DNA from: Phoronis australis
Lineage: Eukaryota; Phoronida; Phoronidae
Direction of reading: 5' to 3'
Assembly (NCBI GenBank): GCA_002633005.1
Contig: NMRA01000038.1
Location: 891,329-955,328, forward strand
Length of the DNA stretch: 64,000 nt
Both the position numbers and the translations under genes were made by a program. Below the pieces are notes generated by a model. The model was given only the letters and a program-made list of their open reading frames with translations, was not told where the DNA came from and did no database searches. Below, piece after piece: positions 13,801 to 28,800 of this stretch. Numbering within the stretch: the stretch's first letter is position 1; each line of letters begins with the position of its first letter.

Positions 13801-16800
13801 TCAAGTCCCAATGGGGTACACTGCTAGACCCTCGAGTCAGGTCTCTAGCTCCTCAGTTTAGTTTTTAACTATGCATTAATTATAGCATAAAAATAGTTCC
13901 AGGTGACCAGTGCGATTGGCCCCCCTGAGCAACCTGTGCATGTCTGGTTGAACATTTACCAGAATGCCTGAAGTTATTTTTTGCAAGATTTGTGTTATTT
14001 TGCGTTTCACCAGTTTGTTGGGTCTCTGCAACGCAGCCCTGCCTTTCTACAACACTCTCTCTTTCATTAGCGATCCTTTGATATGTTCTAACTTGAAAGC
14101 TGGCAAGAATGTAAACAACAAATTGTAGGTCAGAGTGCGAGACTGCAGAGAATTCACGAGACAACAACAAGGTTATTACATTGGATTTTTTCAGTCTTTC
14201 ATTCCCATTCGTGACAAGAAAAAGCGAAGGGTTGACGTACTTTACAAATATCAGTAGTTAGTGCAAAACAGATGCATCAATAAGGAAAAATCATTCAGTT
14301 TGGGATGCGACATGTCTGACTAATGGAATTTTAACAAATTTTGCCAAGTGGCCAACAAAAATAATTTCAGTGTAGGCATGGCTTGTAAAGCACAGCTAAC
14401 AACAAAAAACATTTTGTAATATTTTATGGACATGCAGCAACATAGTTAACCTAAGAAAAGTAAAGAATGGCCATCACAACAATTATTCTTTGTCCGAAAT
14501 TGAAGAATTTTTACCACAAAGGTAACGGGCATTAGAAACTGGTTACTGCGTGACAGAAATCTATCAACAAAATTCCAAAATTACAGTCAGTGCATTTTGC
14601 ACTGCATGGCTTCTGTTGAATCCTTTCTCTGTTCAGAATTTCTCATCTCAGTGTAGGTAATTTGCAGTTAAGTGCATGAAAAATACATTCAGTTTTGAAC
14701 AAAACATTCACCACACTCCGACAGATCAAGTGCTTTCACTGTTGATATATTTTATTAGATAACACAAAATCAGTACAACACATTCATGACACCCGGATGA
14801 ACATCTAATAACTGTTTCCTCACATTAAGTCACACACAACTCAGTGCATAACATAATTCCCCAGCAATCAAGCCCAAATCACCACCCAGTACTCAGATAA
14901 TAAATCATGTCCACTACAACTTTCCACCAGTCCTGACACAACAACACTCCAAAAGCTCAGCCACTGGACAAGACACTGAAATCAACTACGCAGTTGGTTG
15001 AAGCGGTCCAATTTCGTGCAACCAGCTGAGAGAAAGGTCATGGAAATTGACAACAGTTGTCAGTATGGTGTTCAACCAGTCAGTCATTCAGAGGAGGTCA
15101 GGCCAACCCAAGTAAGGCGAGAAGATATGTGTGCCAGTAGTATGAGCAAACAACAGTGAACACCAAGTGAATGGTAAAAGTAGTGAATGAGGTGCCCACA
15201 CCCTGTGGCCTCGTATCATTTCTCAGAAGTTAAGGTTAACCAGGCCTGAAAAATATTGGTTTCAAACATTGTATCTCAGATATGGCTGATCGGATTCAAG
15301 TAAAACTTTTAGGTATAGCAATTAAACCACTGTTCTACATAACACTGCTTGCAATGATCCACTTTTGAAAGAAATACTATCAAAATAGCACATTAAAATG
15401 TATATCATAAAATAACTCATAAGTCGCATAAATCAAAATGAATAGAAAACAGCAACATCATTTTAGATTTCATCTTGAAATTTATATCAAACGAGATTAG
15501 GTCATATTGTTCTTCTACAAGAGCAACGCAGAGCTTTTGAAATACACCCACTGCTGTTCCCTAAACAGTCTGCTTCTAGGGATGTTTATTAGTATTATCT
15601 CGACAATTTAGGACACAATATGGCACTGACATGAAATTATGCTTTTTCATTTTTTCATATGAGATTAGTAGCAGCAAATAAATGAGTTTATATCATTTTC
15701 AAGTTCTGTATTACAACTATCAGACAGTTTTGAGAAATTGTGAGAATTCACAACAATGTCAAATTTATAGGAAAACACTGGTCAAATTTCAAAGATCTTG
15801 CAACAGATTAAGGATGAAAAAATGCAAAATTACCACAACGTGAGCAATGGCATTCTCAACAGGAGCACATCTGCTAAATTTCATCATGATTCTTTTTACA
15901 GTTTGGCAGAGAAAGAGACGAATACCAAAAATGAAATTCAAAGTAACAAAAATGGTCATTAGGTCGTGCAAAATATAAAATATATAGATTCCATCTGAAA
16001 ATAGAAAAATGCCGTTGCCTCCTTAATGTCAATGAACTCCGAAGATACAAAGGTAAACATAAAAAATAAGATTGCAAATAGAGGGTACAGCGTTAAGTCG
16101 AATCGGCCTAAAACTAGTGATTTGTTCAGCTCCGTAGGAACACATCTGCCGAAGATCCTGCAAGAGGTTAAGGAGATAGAGCCGCGGACGCCAAAAACAA
16201 AATAGCCACTACATGGCGCCAGGGTAACCAAACTTGTCCAAAATCAACGTCAGCCACGGTCTTCTCATCAGGAACACATCTGCCAACTCACATTATCCTT
16301 CAAGTGGATGCCAATAAGAATCAAACATTGCTTACAATGGCCACTAGGTGTCACAACAAACTGTCAGTTCTCAGCAAAAACAAAAATCACACCTAATTTG
16401 AATTCGCAACAATTTGAGTCCAATTTCATAACCTGCAAGACCTCTAAATTAAAAGCTGATTTTTGTGATAAAAAAAAGGTTTATAGTAGCTTTAATCTAA
16501 AAAAACCCGCTCAATTCAAAACGAGACACAAATCATTCAGCAAGCGCTGCACTAGCAAACTTGACACTGCATGTCAAATCCGTTCTGGACAATGTGACCC
16601 AAAGTGGCAGCTGCATTGCAGACCTGGGCCATCTGACCTATCCTATGATACAGCATAGCACAGTCACCAGGCTAACATCACACACTGATTATCTCAAGCC
16701 AGACAAATACACAACCTTATCCATAGGGGATAGGTAACTGGCCCTTGGCTAGTACTACTGTAGGTAAGACAAGCCCCTGATAACAGTACATCTCGCCAAG

Positions 16801-19800
16801 CACTGACTGGCAATCTTGATTTCCTCAGTGCTTACACATGTATGCTATTAATTCATACATTCTAATAATTCGCATTTCTCTAGTTGTGCTTAGGTTCTCA
16901 CCAGTCCCTTTTTTCTCTTGTACACTCCAATGTCTGCTTCTCGGAATGCCACAGTATTCTTTAATTTTGGAGAACTTGCCCTCAATGCTGCTCATATGTA
17001 GGGCACTTAGCCGCCACTTCTGTACAATGCCACCATGCTACCATATCACTATTTTGCATAAAGGTAGCCTGCCACTTGTCATTCCCATGCCAATAAAGTT
17101 TTACTATTACAATGCTGACATTGAATTTATTTGAAAAGCTGAAAGAGGCTTGACAATTCCTTCCTCATTTGTCCGACTTCCGACTCGACTCAGAAGTGGG
17201 TTAGCAGCCCTACCTTTCCAACCCCGCAAAAGCAGAGTTGTACCCAGGATGCGCAAATAGAGGTTTGTACTGCTACAAAAACATTCTAAGAAAACAAAAC
17301 ATCAATTATGTACCTTGTGGTGGTCAACTGAAAATCCATTTTGGCTCCTACTGTGTCGCCACCATATTTAAAACCTATGGTAAGGTTTTTATTATTTGTA
17401 TGGGATAGCCATATTTTGAAAAATGGAAAATCAACTGTTACTTTTGAGCGAAACAAGTGATCTGCAGATTCCCTATACTCACCATTTCATTGTTCTCATT
17501 GACCTAAACAAAGACGACTCATATCTGGTATAGCTTGTGGAACTGCTACGAAAAAATATTTGAATTACAACTGCTCCACGAAATGACCTGAACCACGTTG
17601 TCGAGAAAGGAAAACTTCCAATTTTTCAGGCGGGAACGAACAGAAAGACAACCAGTGCCATCTCCACTGTTCAGAACCAGCGTTACTACAAAATCTTTTA
17701 GTTGTAAGACGAAGCAATAAGATCAATCATAACTTGCGATCAATTAGGTATTAATTACCAGCCTCGATTAATTTCTATGCCAGCCTGATTATTTTATGGT
17801 AGAACACATGATCAATATGACTCTTGTTTAGAACCTATTAGCATTTCAATTACCGTACACAGGTGAACTATCATACGAAAAACACAACTGCATTCTGTGT
17901 GTGTGTTATAGACATAAGGTGGAAACCAGAGCTGTCCTATTGTCACAGATCACCGACAGACAAGACGATTTTTCTAGCTGGTATACCAGCACTAGTTAAC
18001 GTAAAGTGTAATTCAGCCATAAGTGTATACATAATTGTAAACTTTCAGACAATAGTCACTTACAAGGGTCACAGATTTTAAGAACCAGTTTCATGCCTAT
18101 TATTCAGTGGAGAAATTGGTTCTCATATTGCGGGGGCCCTCTAAATGATTAACACCATGTTCTTACGAAGGGTTCGTCAGAACAGTAACCCCTGTTGAAT
18201 CATTTAAAATGATACGGTAACAAATAAAAAAAATGTACAGCACGTTACACAGCAGAACTGTTCAGTTTTGATCACAACTACAGTAATTGTTCAATCCAGC
18301 TCCGTCATTATCACGCTGATGACATACTTCATTTTACAACAGCTGCTGATTACTAAATTTATGGTATTTTTTAAATATTCAAAAATAAACAAAACAGACA
18401 CTACAAATGCTGTACAACAAAAATTTAGCACAAACTAAGGGGTAAAATGCTCTCGCTCGTAGACTTTGAAATAAGGAGCCTGAAATGCCAGTACGCAAAC
18501 TATGTTGTTTTAAGATGGTCTTAAATCTGCTTCCAGTCTTAATTCTAGGAGCAAAAATCTGCTTGCAACATTCTAATTTTAAACATGGAACACCACATCT
18601 CACGGAGAGCTTCCTCTTAATTCATAAACCAAAAAAGAACAATGTTAAGAAATTTGATGACATAAAAAGCCAACTTCTCTACCTTATTGTGTCATCAATA
18701 CACAAATTTTATTGTATATGAAATGATGAATGAGAGTTGAAAGCACCAGGCCAGATATTCCAACGATCTCACCGTAAACAACAGAAGACAATGAGTCTGT
18801 TGCACTTAGCCTAGGTGGGAATCGGAAACAAACGGGGAGTGAAAACAGAGCGACTTTAAGTTGACGTTTTTATAACTGATTGGCTATATAGAACTCACTC
18901 CAGTAGCGTAATAAATATTGATCTAATCCCGCAGTTAATGAGTTTGAGCCAGAAAGCAACAGCAATTCATAAATGCCTGCGGTCAGAACAGGATTGCGAC
19001 GGCAGATTTTTCACACCAATTGTTTCACAAACCGAGCATTTCAGTGAATATTGATAAAACTGGCGAGAGAAAGGAAAGATAAACCAGCTAACGAACAAGT
19101 GGATTTCCCCCGTGAGCATTCAGGATAACAGTAGACATCAATATGACACACACCGAGAGTAATGAACACAGTCAACATGTTTGGAATCGCCAGTTACAAC
19201 TACTCAACAACAGCAGATGTCAAAAGATTTTTTTTCTCGGAAGCAAATCAAATGATTTCAGTTTCTCATAAGATTCATTCATAATACAGTCCCACTCGAA
19301 CATAAAGAAGGCCACTGCACTTGGTGCTGAACTGCAAAAACATCTATGAAAACATTCAAACAGCATGTTTCATTAATGACTGCTCTGTTCAACCAAGCTA
19401 TCCATTGTTTTAACAAGGTCACGAAAACCAACCAAGGCAAAACCAACACAACATTCTTCACACAATTTTCAAACAGGAAGTCAATGAGCCTCACTTTGGC
19501 ACGCATATTATTAAAACTAGTTACATGCATTTTATTACAACTAGTTGCACGCACGTTATCTATTATATAAAATGCAACGTTTGCACAAACTCCGTCTCCC
19601 CCGCTCCACTACAGACCTTCGTTGCGCCAGTTTCGGCACCGTCTTCGTCCCAGGTATTTCACGAGGAGGTGACAAGCTGAACACCGGGATTCGGTGAAAT
19701 TTCGGTTAAAACCGGAGCTCTACACGGCACAGCTACCTAGCTGTATGTTGACGACAGTCTTCATACAGCTAGCTGGCTTTCTACCTCAGTATGTACGTTT

Positions 19801-22800
19801 TTGATGCAAGTTTTGTAAATACATCTATATACTTTGTGTACAATACAGAATTTTAAATGCATCCTTAATTTCCATTTTAAAAGAATAATATCTGATTACC
19901 GTACTTTGTGCTACGGCGGGGTCAAATGTTCTTAGTGGAAAGAAATTTGTACTGCCTGGGGAAAGAATCCCGCAGTCGCACACCTTGCCAACTAAAATCT
20001 GACAGTGACAGAAATTCTGCTTGGGTCTCTTTAAGAAGTATTCCTGTATCTTGCAATAAACACTCGGTTCACTCTTAGGTGTAGCTATTTCCACTCAGCG
20101 TTTCCCACTAGTTGTCACCCGTGCGAAAACAGTTAGTTAAAACTGATTCCGGACGGTCACTGCGCTAAACTTACGACACACCCAGTGGAAACTAAGCGCC
20201 GTACACGAATTTTAAGCAATATCGTGCACTAGTCAGGACTGAACACTCTTACAGGCTAACAGTAACACAGAAGTCTTCTACAAAACATATGATTTCTGCT
20301 AGGTTACAGGTGAAAATTTCTACAATGATTTAGAGAACGGGTTATTCAAATCGACGCATTGAAACTTGAGGGGGAAAGGTTAATTTAAAATCTTTTAAAC
20401 ACCCCCCACTATCGCTAATCTCATAAATAAAAAATTCCATTAGAATTAAAACTCATGTATTTTTCAGGTTCTCTACTGCCATTTAGAGACAACTCCCTTA
20501 GGTGGGAATAATCTAAACAAATATAGCTCACCACATTCTATTCAACATCAGGTGAATGACCACAGGCAAGACACGACTGGCCGTTCTAAAGCAACTGGTT
20601 AGATTCTAGCATACTTTCCAAGCTAAAAAGTGACTAAGCACCAGCTTTTTATCAAACAATGCCTCCATCCAGCCATGTTCATCCCCCACTCCCCACATTC
20701 TTCCCATTTCACAAATTCAAAATGATTTGATCAAGCCATTTTCTAGTTTTAAAAAAAAAGACCATCGGGTATTTTATTCTTTGCGAGAGCCATTTCGATG
20801 CACCTCGATTCCATTGATAGGCCCAATTTGACGAGTACATGCTCACAAAATGTGACCTCGGATAGCCATTGGCGACTTAAGTTGGTAACTCACTTGCCAA
20901 ATGCGATTTGTAGTTGGTCAAGTCGCCAAATATGGACCCGAGATCCAAGACTTTCTGTTTGCCGTGTTTTCTGAGACAATAGTTGACGATTTTGAACTTT
21001 TCATGCAACATTTCTGCACACCAAAACTTGAATATAGTATATAGTAACAAGCAAAATTGTCAAAGTTGTCAGCATAATATTACCTGATCATTGTCAAGTT
21101 TAGGGGATTGAAACAACACATTTACTGAAATTTTACTGCTGTCTTCCGATCATTTTTACATTTTTCAAAGAAAAAGATTTCACGATTTCAGCACACTGTG
21201 GTCACTTAAGTAAGAAATCAAGCACTAACTTGAAATGAGATACTTATCGGAGGTTTGCAGAACAAAATTTTTTGGCGGCATCAATTTTGAATTGGCGCCT
21301 GCTGATGCACTGATAGTTAAAATTTGTGTACCCAACCAACGCATGCTCACACAGTTCCCAGTACAGAAAGTTGGCATTTCGCCTTAATTTGCAAACCAGA
21401 TGCTGCAGAGATTCCGACTAATTCTTTTCTTTGCACATAGCCATCAACAACATACTACTTCTCTCATTATTATGTACACATAACACAGATTTCAAAAAAA
21501 TAATGGAAAGAATCAGAAACAATTGTTTCACATTGCACAAAGCTGTCAGGGACAACATAAGGGTAATGAAACAAATGTTATAGGACTCAACTGGTGGTCT
21601 AGTTTGCTGCATTAGTAAATGAACTATAAGGTCAGGAAGATTATACAATCACTATGGGGGCACTGTTAAGAACAAAAAAGGTTCAGCAACTTTCATAGAA
21701 CAACGTACATTTAAAACTGTGAAAATCGACTCAGATTATCTGGAACGCCTGAAATACATACACATTTAATTCCAACAAATAATTTAATTTAATTCCAACG
21801 TAATGGAAAAAAGTCAACTTATTAGCATGGAAAAAATGAAAGTCAAAAACACCATACTTTAAACTGTAGAACACATCAGTCACAATCCTAAGTTGGCCAA
21901 ACTTTTCAGTTTAAAACGGCACTTACTGGAGATAATTGTTCATAAGCCACGCTGGTGTAGAACAAACTATGTGACATAAGAAATGACTACAAGAACACTC
22001 AAAAGGTCCTTTCATACTAACGTCGACGCGTCAATGGTTTGGGGAGTTGCAGTCAGTATGAACGCTTAACTCCAGTCCTGGAGCGCAGTTAACAGCCCCA
22101 GTTAACATCGCAGTTAACAGCCCCAGTTAACATCGCAGTTAACAGCCCCAGTTAACATCGCAGTTAACAGGTGGATTTAACAGCGCAGCGTCGACAGTGC
22201 GGTGCAGTATGAACGCTTAACTTCGGTCCAATTGAAGTTATCACCAGGTGTCACTGTTATCGTCAACTGTTACAGGATAGTGTCGTCACTAATAGCTGCT
22301 TATATTTTGCTCTAATAATAACCAATCGATTTAAAAATAAGTTTAATGTCGCTTAGCACATGTAAAAGTTTCCAAATTGAAACATTGAAAAAAATCTTAG
22401 CGTGCAATGCTACCTTGCGATAACTTCGATGACGACAGCGGCACCAACCGCTTACTTCGATAATCATTAACTACCGAAGCCAGTATGAACGGTCTGGTTA
22501 ACTGCGCTGTTTATGTCGACGCTCCAGACCGGAGTTAAGTCAATATGAAAGGGCCTAAAACAACAATGGCTTGGACCAATCAGATCATTCAGAACCTGCT
22601 GTGAACAATTCTCTCTTGAACTGCAAAACTCGAGTCGGTCAAAATAAGACTTTTAACAAAAATAAAACATGAAAAATATCAAAATATTGGAAAACACCAA
22701 CAGCAACTTAAAACAAATTAGTAACGAAAATAGCACTTTGTATCCCGTTTCAGCGGCACATAGAAAATCGGCAGACTCGGGCCTAGCACCCAACTTGGCA

Positions 22801-25800
22801 ACTGCAGCACGGGCTTGCATGTGGGATCAGACAAAAGAATTTCATACATCACTCATATCCGAAGATTCCAATTCAACGAATAACCGGTTACGGTTGAATC
22901 TCATTTTAGAAAGCGTTTTTCTTTCTTGTGTTTCATCGTTTTTAGGTGGTTCTCCGCGATTCGGCCACGCACACAGTAATTGTCCTTCTGTCAACGTTTA
23001 CAGAGCGCAAACCCAGGCCTTTGTTGGTTGCGAACACATTTACTGTTTCTTTTATCTTATTTTTCCACGAAATACTCTGTCTACTCCAAGCTCCACATAT
23101 TTATGGCCGCAGAATCGCACTATTTGTCACCGCGATTAATACCATATGCAGACGTCAATGATGAACCACGCAATCCCAGGTGCCCTAGCAATTACGATTT
23201 TTGTTCCTCTAAAACATAAAGAGCAGTTTCTGCTCTTCAAGTCGTCGGCAACGCCGCGGTTAGAAACCAATTTACGGCGAAAATTTTATGGCAAATTCGA
23301 TTTTTTCCGCTGAAACATAACAAAAATGCACTGAGGGAATAACAGCAAAAAGCGAAAATCCGCGTTTTCGTGGAAAATTCCATGCCTTGTGTTTGGCGGG
23401 TAAAATGGCAGCTTAGAAACAAAGGTGTGTCAAGAATATTGTGTTCCGACTGGTCAGCTACGCCGTTGCTCAAAATCCAGTCGATAGGTCAAATAAGTTT
23501 TATCCGGTACTAGGAAAGCATCAACATAAACTGGATAGTTAACTTGAGCTACCACATTAGCTTCGGTAGTTAACAGACATCGCAATTACCGCTAGGTGAC
23601 ACTATCGTCATCCAAGTTATCTTAAAGCAACATAAAAGGACCTTCACCATTGTCACAGCAGCGACCTCTGCCGATAACTTTGATGGGCCCCCCACCATCG
23701 ACGATTTGCCGTTAAATCCGACTTTATACTGTGAAGTAAAACTTGAGCAGTAAAGTTACATCCCATACTGAGTTTTAGCCTTCCTACTGGCCGATGCTTC
23801 CTTAAAAACTGGGGCGTCTACATTTGTAGGAAAAGCATCTCAGACCACAGCACAACATTGGTGGGACGCAGGCCTGTTACATGAAAGAAAGTCTACTTCC
23901 AGTCAACACTATGAATTACACGTGAGACTTCATTTAACATCATACACCCCACACCCCACCGCCACACTTGACAAGTTCATTCACGTCCAAAGTATTGAAG
24001 TCCAACAAACCAAATAACACTCCAAAGCCTTAGCAAACACTTGCCATGTTTAAAAAGACAACATCTGAACCTGTTGTCCTAACATACAGCCACCCTAAAA
24101 TCCCACCAATTTCGGACAAGACAAGGCAAACAAATTTTCACTTTTCCATTAAGGACAAGCAGGACAAAATAACTGCTTCATCCCATTTAACTTCCATACC
24201 ATAGCTACCACCAGACAATGTTCTGAGAAATTGCATACATTCACAAAAATGTTCAAGAAATACGAAAAATGAAGAAAATAGATTTTGACATTTTTGACCA
24301 GCAAGTGGTGAGATTTGACCATAACCTGTGTCCAGAGCATACTACAAGAGCAACGCGGAGCATTGAAATGCGCCCACAAATGCATCGCAAATGGTATGCT
24401 TTTAGAGTTGTTTATTTGTATCATCAAAATGGCCACTAGATGGCGCAAAATACGTCGAATCCGTCTGAAAACCAAAAAATGTCATCGTTTCGTTAAAAGA
24501 AAGCCATTTACCAAATTTCATTAAAATTCATCAAGGAACTTCAGAGTAACAGAGAAAAATGAAATTGCCACTAGGGGCACAGTGTTTGTGGGATCCTTCT
24601 AAAAGTTATTGTCTTCTCTTGTTAACTTTATACAAATACACGAGCTGAATTTAATAAAGATCCTGCAGAGGACTTAGAAGATACAAGTATGGGTGAAAAA
24701 ACAAAACCACCACTAGGAGGTGCCACAGTAGTCGAAGTAGGCGGAAATTACTCGTCAACCGTCCCCTTCATAGAAAGAACATACACGCCAACTTTCACAA
24801 TCATCCTTAGAGGGGTTTGGTTGACAGAGGGAGGGACTCGAAAACAGAAAAAAAAATGGCCACAAGGTGGTGCAAAATACCTTGAATCAATACGAAGATC
24901 AATGGCTAGCGTCACCTCACTAATAGATGTCTATGTGCTAAATTTTATGGAAATTCGTTGAGGACCTTTCAAGATACGGAGGTAAACGTAAAAAACTGTA
25001 ATTGCCACTAGGGGGCACACCGGTACCCGATCTGTCCGAAAGTCGCCGTCGCAAAAACAAACAAAACTGCTACTAGGACGCGCCACGGTGGTCGAAGTCG
25101 TCAGAAAATCATCGTCAACTGTCTTCTTTATAGTAAGAACATGTATGCCAATTTTCACAATCATCCTTCGAGTGGTTTGGTTGTTAGAGGGGCAGACGCC
25201 AAAAAACGACTCGAAAATACTAAAAATGGCCACTAGATGGTGTAAAATGCCTCAAATCCATCCGAACGTCAACTTATTAATAGATGCCTATGAGTCAAAT
25301 TTCACGAAAATCGGTTAAGGGCCTTTGAATATACAGAAGTAAACGTAAAAAACTAAAATTGCCACTACAGGGCACAGCGTTATTTGGGTAAGTCCAAAAC
25401 TCGTCACCCACTGTCGTCAACCCCATAGAAACACACCTGCCAAATTTCAGTAAGATCCTGCAAGGGGTTTAGGAGATACAGCCGCGGACGCCAGACGCCC
25501 AGACAGAGATGACGGCAATATGCGATCACATACAAATACGTGGGCGGCATAAGAATAGCCCATAAACCAGTGTGCACCATGAACCCCAGCCATTAACACA
25601 GAGAAGGGTATTGGATAATTACATGAGGGTGTGAGAGAAAATAATGGCAACAGTAGCCTAGGATAATAAAGGTAGGAAGGCCCAGCCACAAAGAAAATCA
25701 ATGAGTAATGATAAGACCAGGAATGCTAGGCTAGGGACAGGGTGTGTAAACAAGACATGACTTGAGGTGCAGGCAAAGAGCATGTACTCCACTGTACTAC

Positions 25801-28800
25801 TGTACCCACTCGGCTGAACGCATCCACTTAGGCAGACATCGCCTTCGACTTACTGCTTAAGTATGGAATGTTCAAATTTCGTCGTTTAAGGTTACATAGG
25901 AACCTAGAAAAATGTCGAAATATACTAAATGTGGAGCTCCCTGTCTTGGAAATAGTCGATAAGATATACATGAAACTCCAAGGTACTGCGGTATGCTTCG
26001 TATGTTATGCTTCGTATGTTTTGCTTCGTATGCTATGCTTCGTATGCTATGCTTCGTATGTTTTGCTTCGTATGCTATGCTTCGTATGTTATGCTTCGTA
26101 TGCTATGCTTCGTATGTTTTGCTTCGTATGCTATGCTTCGTATGTTTTGCACAAAGTTAACGCGGCACATTTGAACAAAAAGTTATCAAAAATAGGACTT
26201 TCATGGTTAACATAAAAAAACTCAAAAGCTACGTGAAGTGAGAAACGAAAATTGCAAGAAATTTTGACATTTCATTTTTAACATTTCTGTTTTGCTATGA
26301 AATCTTTTTTTGCAAAATTTTACTAAAACGACATGGTCACGTGACCTAATAAAAAATGAAATTCTACAGGTCATTCCGTTTACCTCTTGTTAAAACATAT
26401 AGTTCTGCAGATACTTAGAGAAAAAAACGGACTTAGCGACAAGGTCCTACATAATCATAAACGCTTATGTGGAGTAACCGTAACCTCCTTCAATAATAAT
26501 AATAACGAACTTTCTTAAAAGTGCCAGTGTGTTTGTGAACGTAAGTCTTGTGACAACTCAAGTTCTCAAACTGCATGCTGACCTCTCAGAGACAAGGTCA
26601 GTTTGAGCAACACAATGCCATATCTGGATGGGAAAATGCTAACTTTTATCCGGTGCATGAAATCGCTCCGTTCTGATAACAGAGCACTTGTTTTAAAAAT
26701 TTACCGAGGATTTTGCGGGAGAAATTCGACAGTTTGGGTAAATGCACACCCCAGACTTCCAAAAAATTTTATTTTCAAATGCCCATGCTCAGCCAAACCC
26801 TACCTCGATTATTCAGTAAATGGGGGGTGAGGCGCCCTGGATGTTTCAGTAACCCATTTGTGGTCCAGGTCAGGCTAAAAGAGTAGCCAATGACCTTGCT
26901 ATGCAAATTTACACGACTGTCCAACACCAGAACAGTTATGGGATTTCAGACAAGAGGGAAGAACCTTTCAACCAGTGGCTTCATTGAAATGCTGGTACCC
27001 GCCTAACACATGATCAAATATTTGCTCGTCGATATGTACACAAACATTTATTTTCTATCACTCAAAACTGCAAATGCATAATAAATTATTACCCACAGAG
27101 TGCTAACAATTCTATTAACAAGACTGGTACTGACACTGAGGAAAGCCATACTGGACTTAGGAAACTGCAAATTGGCCATGAACAGCTGAAATGTTAATCA
27201 GATCATACACAATAAATTCACCAGTTCAGTGGATGTCACAAGAAGTAGCCCTTGGGCATTAACAGACAAATGAAATTCTGGCCATAACCACTGAATACAG
27301 ACACAAAGAGAGTAACTCTCCAGAACAAAAACAAAGACTATTTTGACTAGAGTGCAAACAGGACTTATCTAAACCAACTGGAGAATCAGTGTCAGTAACT
27401 GATGGGGTGCAGACGCTAACCCCCGATAGTAGTGTAAAGTGCTAAGTACCCTCAGCACTCTGGATATTCAATTCCCTGCAACACCAATTGTTCTGTACGT
27501 TGTCCTCTGCACTCACAACAAAACATGGCATGATCTTAACTTCAATTATAAATCAGCTATAGAAAGTTAAGCTTACATCTGACATTTGCACTCTCCAACA
27601 GATGCCATTTAACCAGTGGTAGACATGGAGGAACTGATATTTTTAACAAGTACTTTAGGAAGCATGATAACAAAGTTGACATTTCCCTGGCTAAAGTTGA
27701 TTTAAATCACAAAGTTAAATCACAGTAAAACCTGTCAAAACTAGACAGCTTCCTCAGTACAGACGACCTAGAATTCTAGTGATCAACAAAGAAAGATCTA
27801 TCGCAATTTTCAAAGAGCAAACCATTTCCACATGTTTTGGGATAACTTGCAAGTTATATAACTAATTTCATCTTGCCAATAACTACTCTTGTACACATAT
27901 TGATTTACATCTTGCAAACGATCTCTCCATACATAGAGCTTCTTAAGTTGATGAGACACCTGCAGCCCAAACTGCCGTAGGTAATAAGCGATTTTATCTA
28001 AAAGTGTATGTCTTTCTAATTATCTCCACAAACTGCAGATCTCGGGGCTTGGAATGACCAGTGACAAAAGGGAGGATTCAGAAACATTTCCAGTTGATGT
28101 ATCGCTCCACAAACAGGCTTGTGTGACAGAAATATTTTTGGTGTTGTAAATTTTTTTACATAAATAAAGTCAAAATAATGATAAAAAGAGACGAAAAAGA
28201 AGAAACTGGAAATCAAATATCAGGAAATTGAAAACCAAAAAAGAAAAAATCCTCTTAAAAGAGGAAAATTCCAAGCCCTGAGGTCTGCTGAAATCCACGG
28301 CCACTGTGCATTGAAGTGGGCGACTACATCGCTTTTATGTAACAGTTCACAAATCACGGTTCACCATGCAATCTGACCAGTTTGAATTTTACAGCCAAGA
28401 GTTTGCCTCAACTGTGTGCGATTTGGAAATCAATGCGACGAGTTTTAACTCACCGGGGACAACTCGTTTCCTCAACAAAACGGAACATCTTGGATGTATC
28501 ACGTGAGCTTAATGCACAGATTTCAAGCAGTTAGGCACAAACCCACAAGTATATGGATTTCAATTACATTTATGAATTTTGGTATTCCTGTCGCATTAGA
28601 ATTTCCTGTTATGGAAACACTGAATACCAAAATGGTTAACTCCTACGTCCGTCCTGTGACAAATACTTCGGGATGGGTTGGCTAAAAATATGTTTATGCC
28701 AAAAATAGCAACAAACGCAGAACGGCACCAACAACACATTGTTGCTGGAACCGCAGGACTCNTATCGCTCCACAAACAGGCTTGTGTGACAGAAATATTT

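Noticed and set aside
19825-20094. Cysteine-containing minus-strand frame that looked like an alternative first exon
   Set aside because: Its first codon is GTG, not ATG, and no homology or good donor supports it.
22669-23139. A 156-codon plus-strand open frame
   Set aside because: It sits in MED13 intron 2, has no recognisable domain and no supporting splice structure, and has a composition like the surrounding non-coding DNA.
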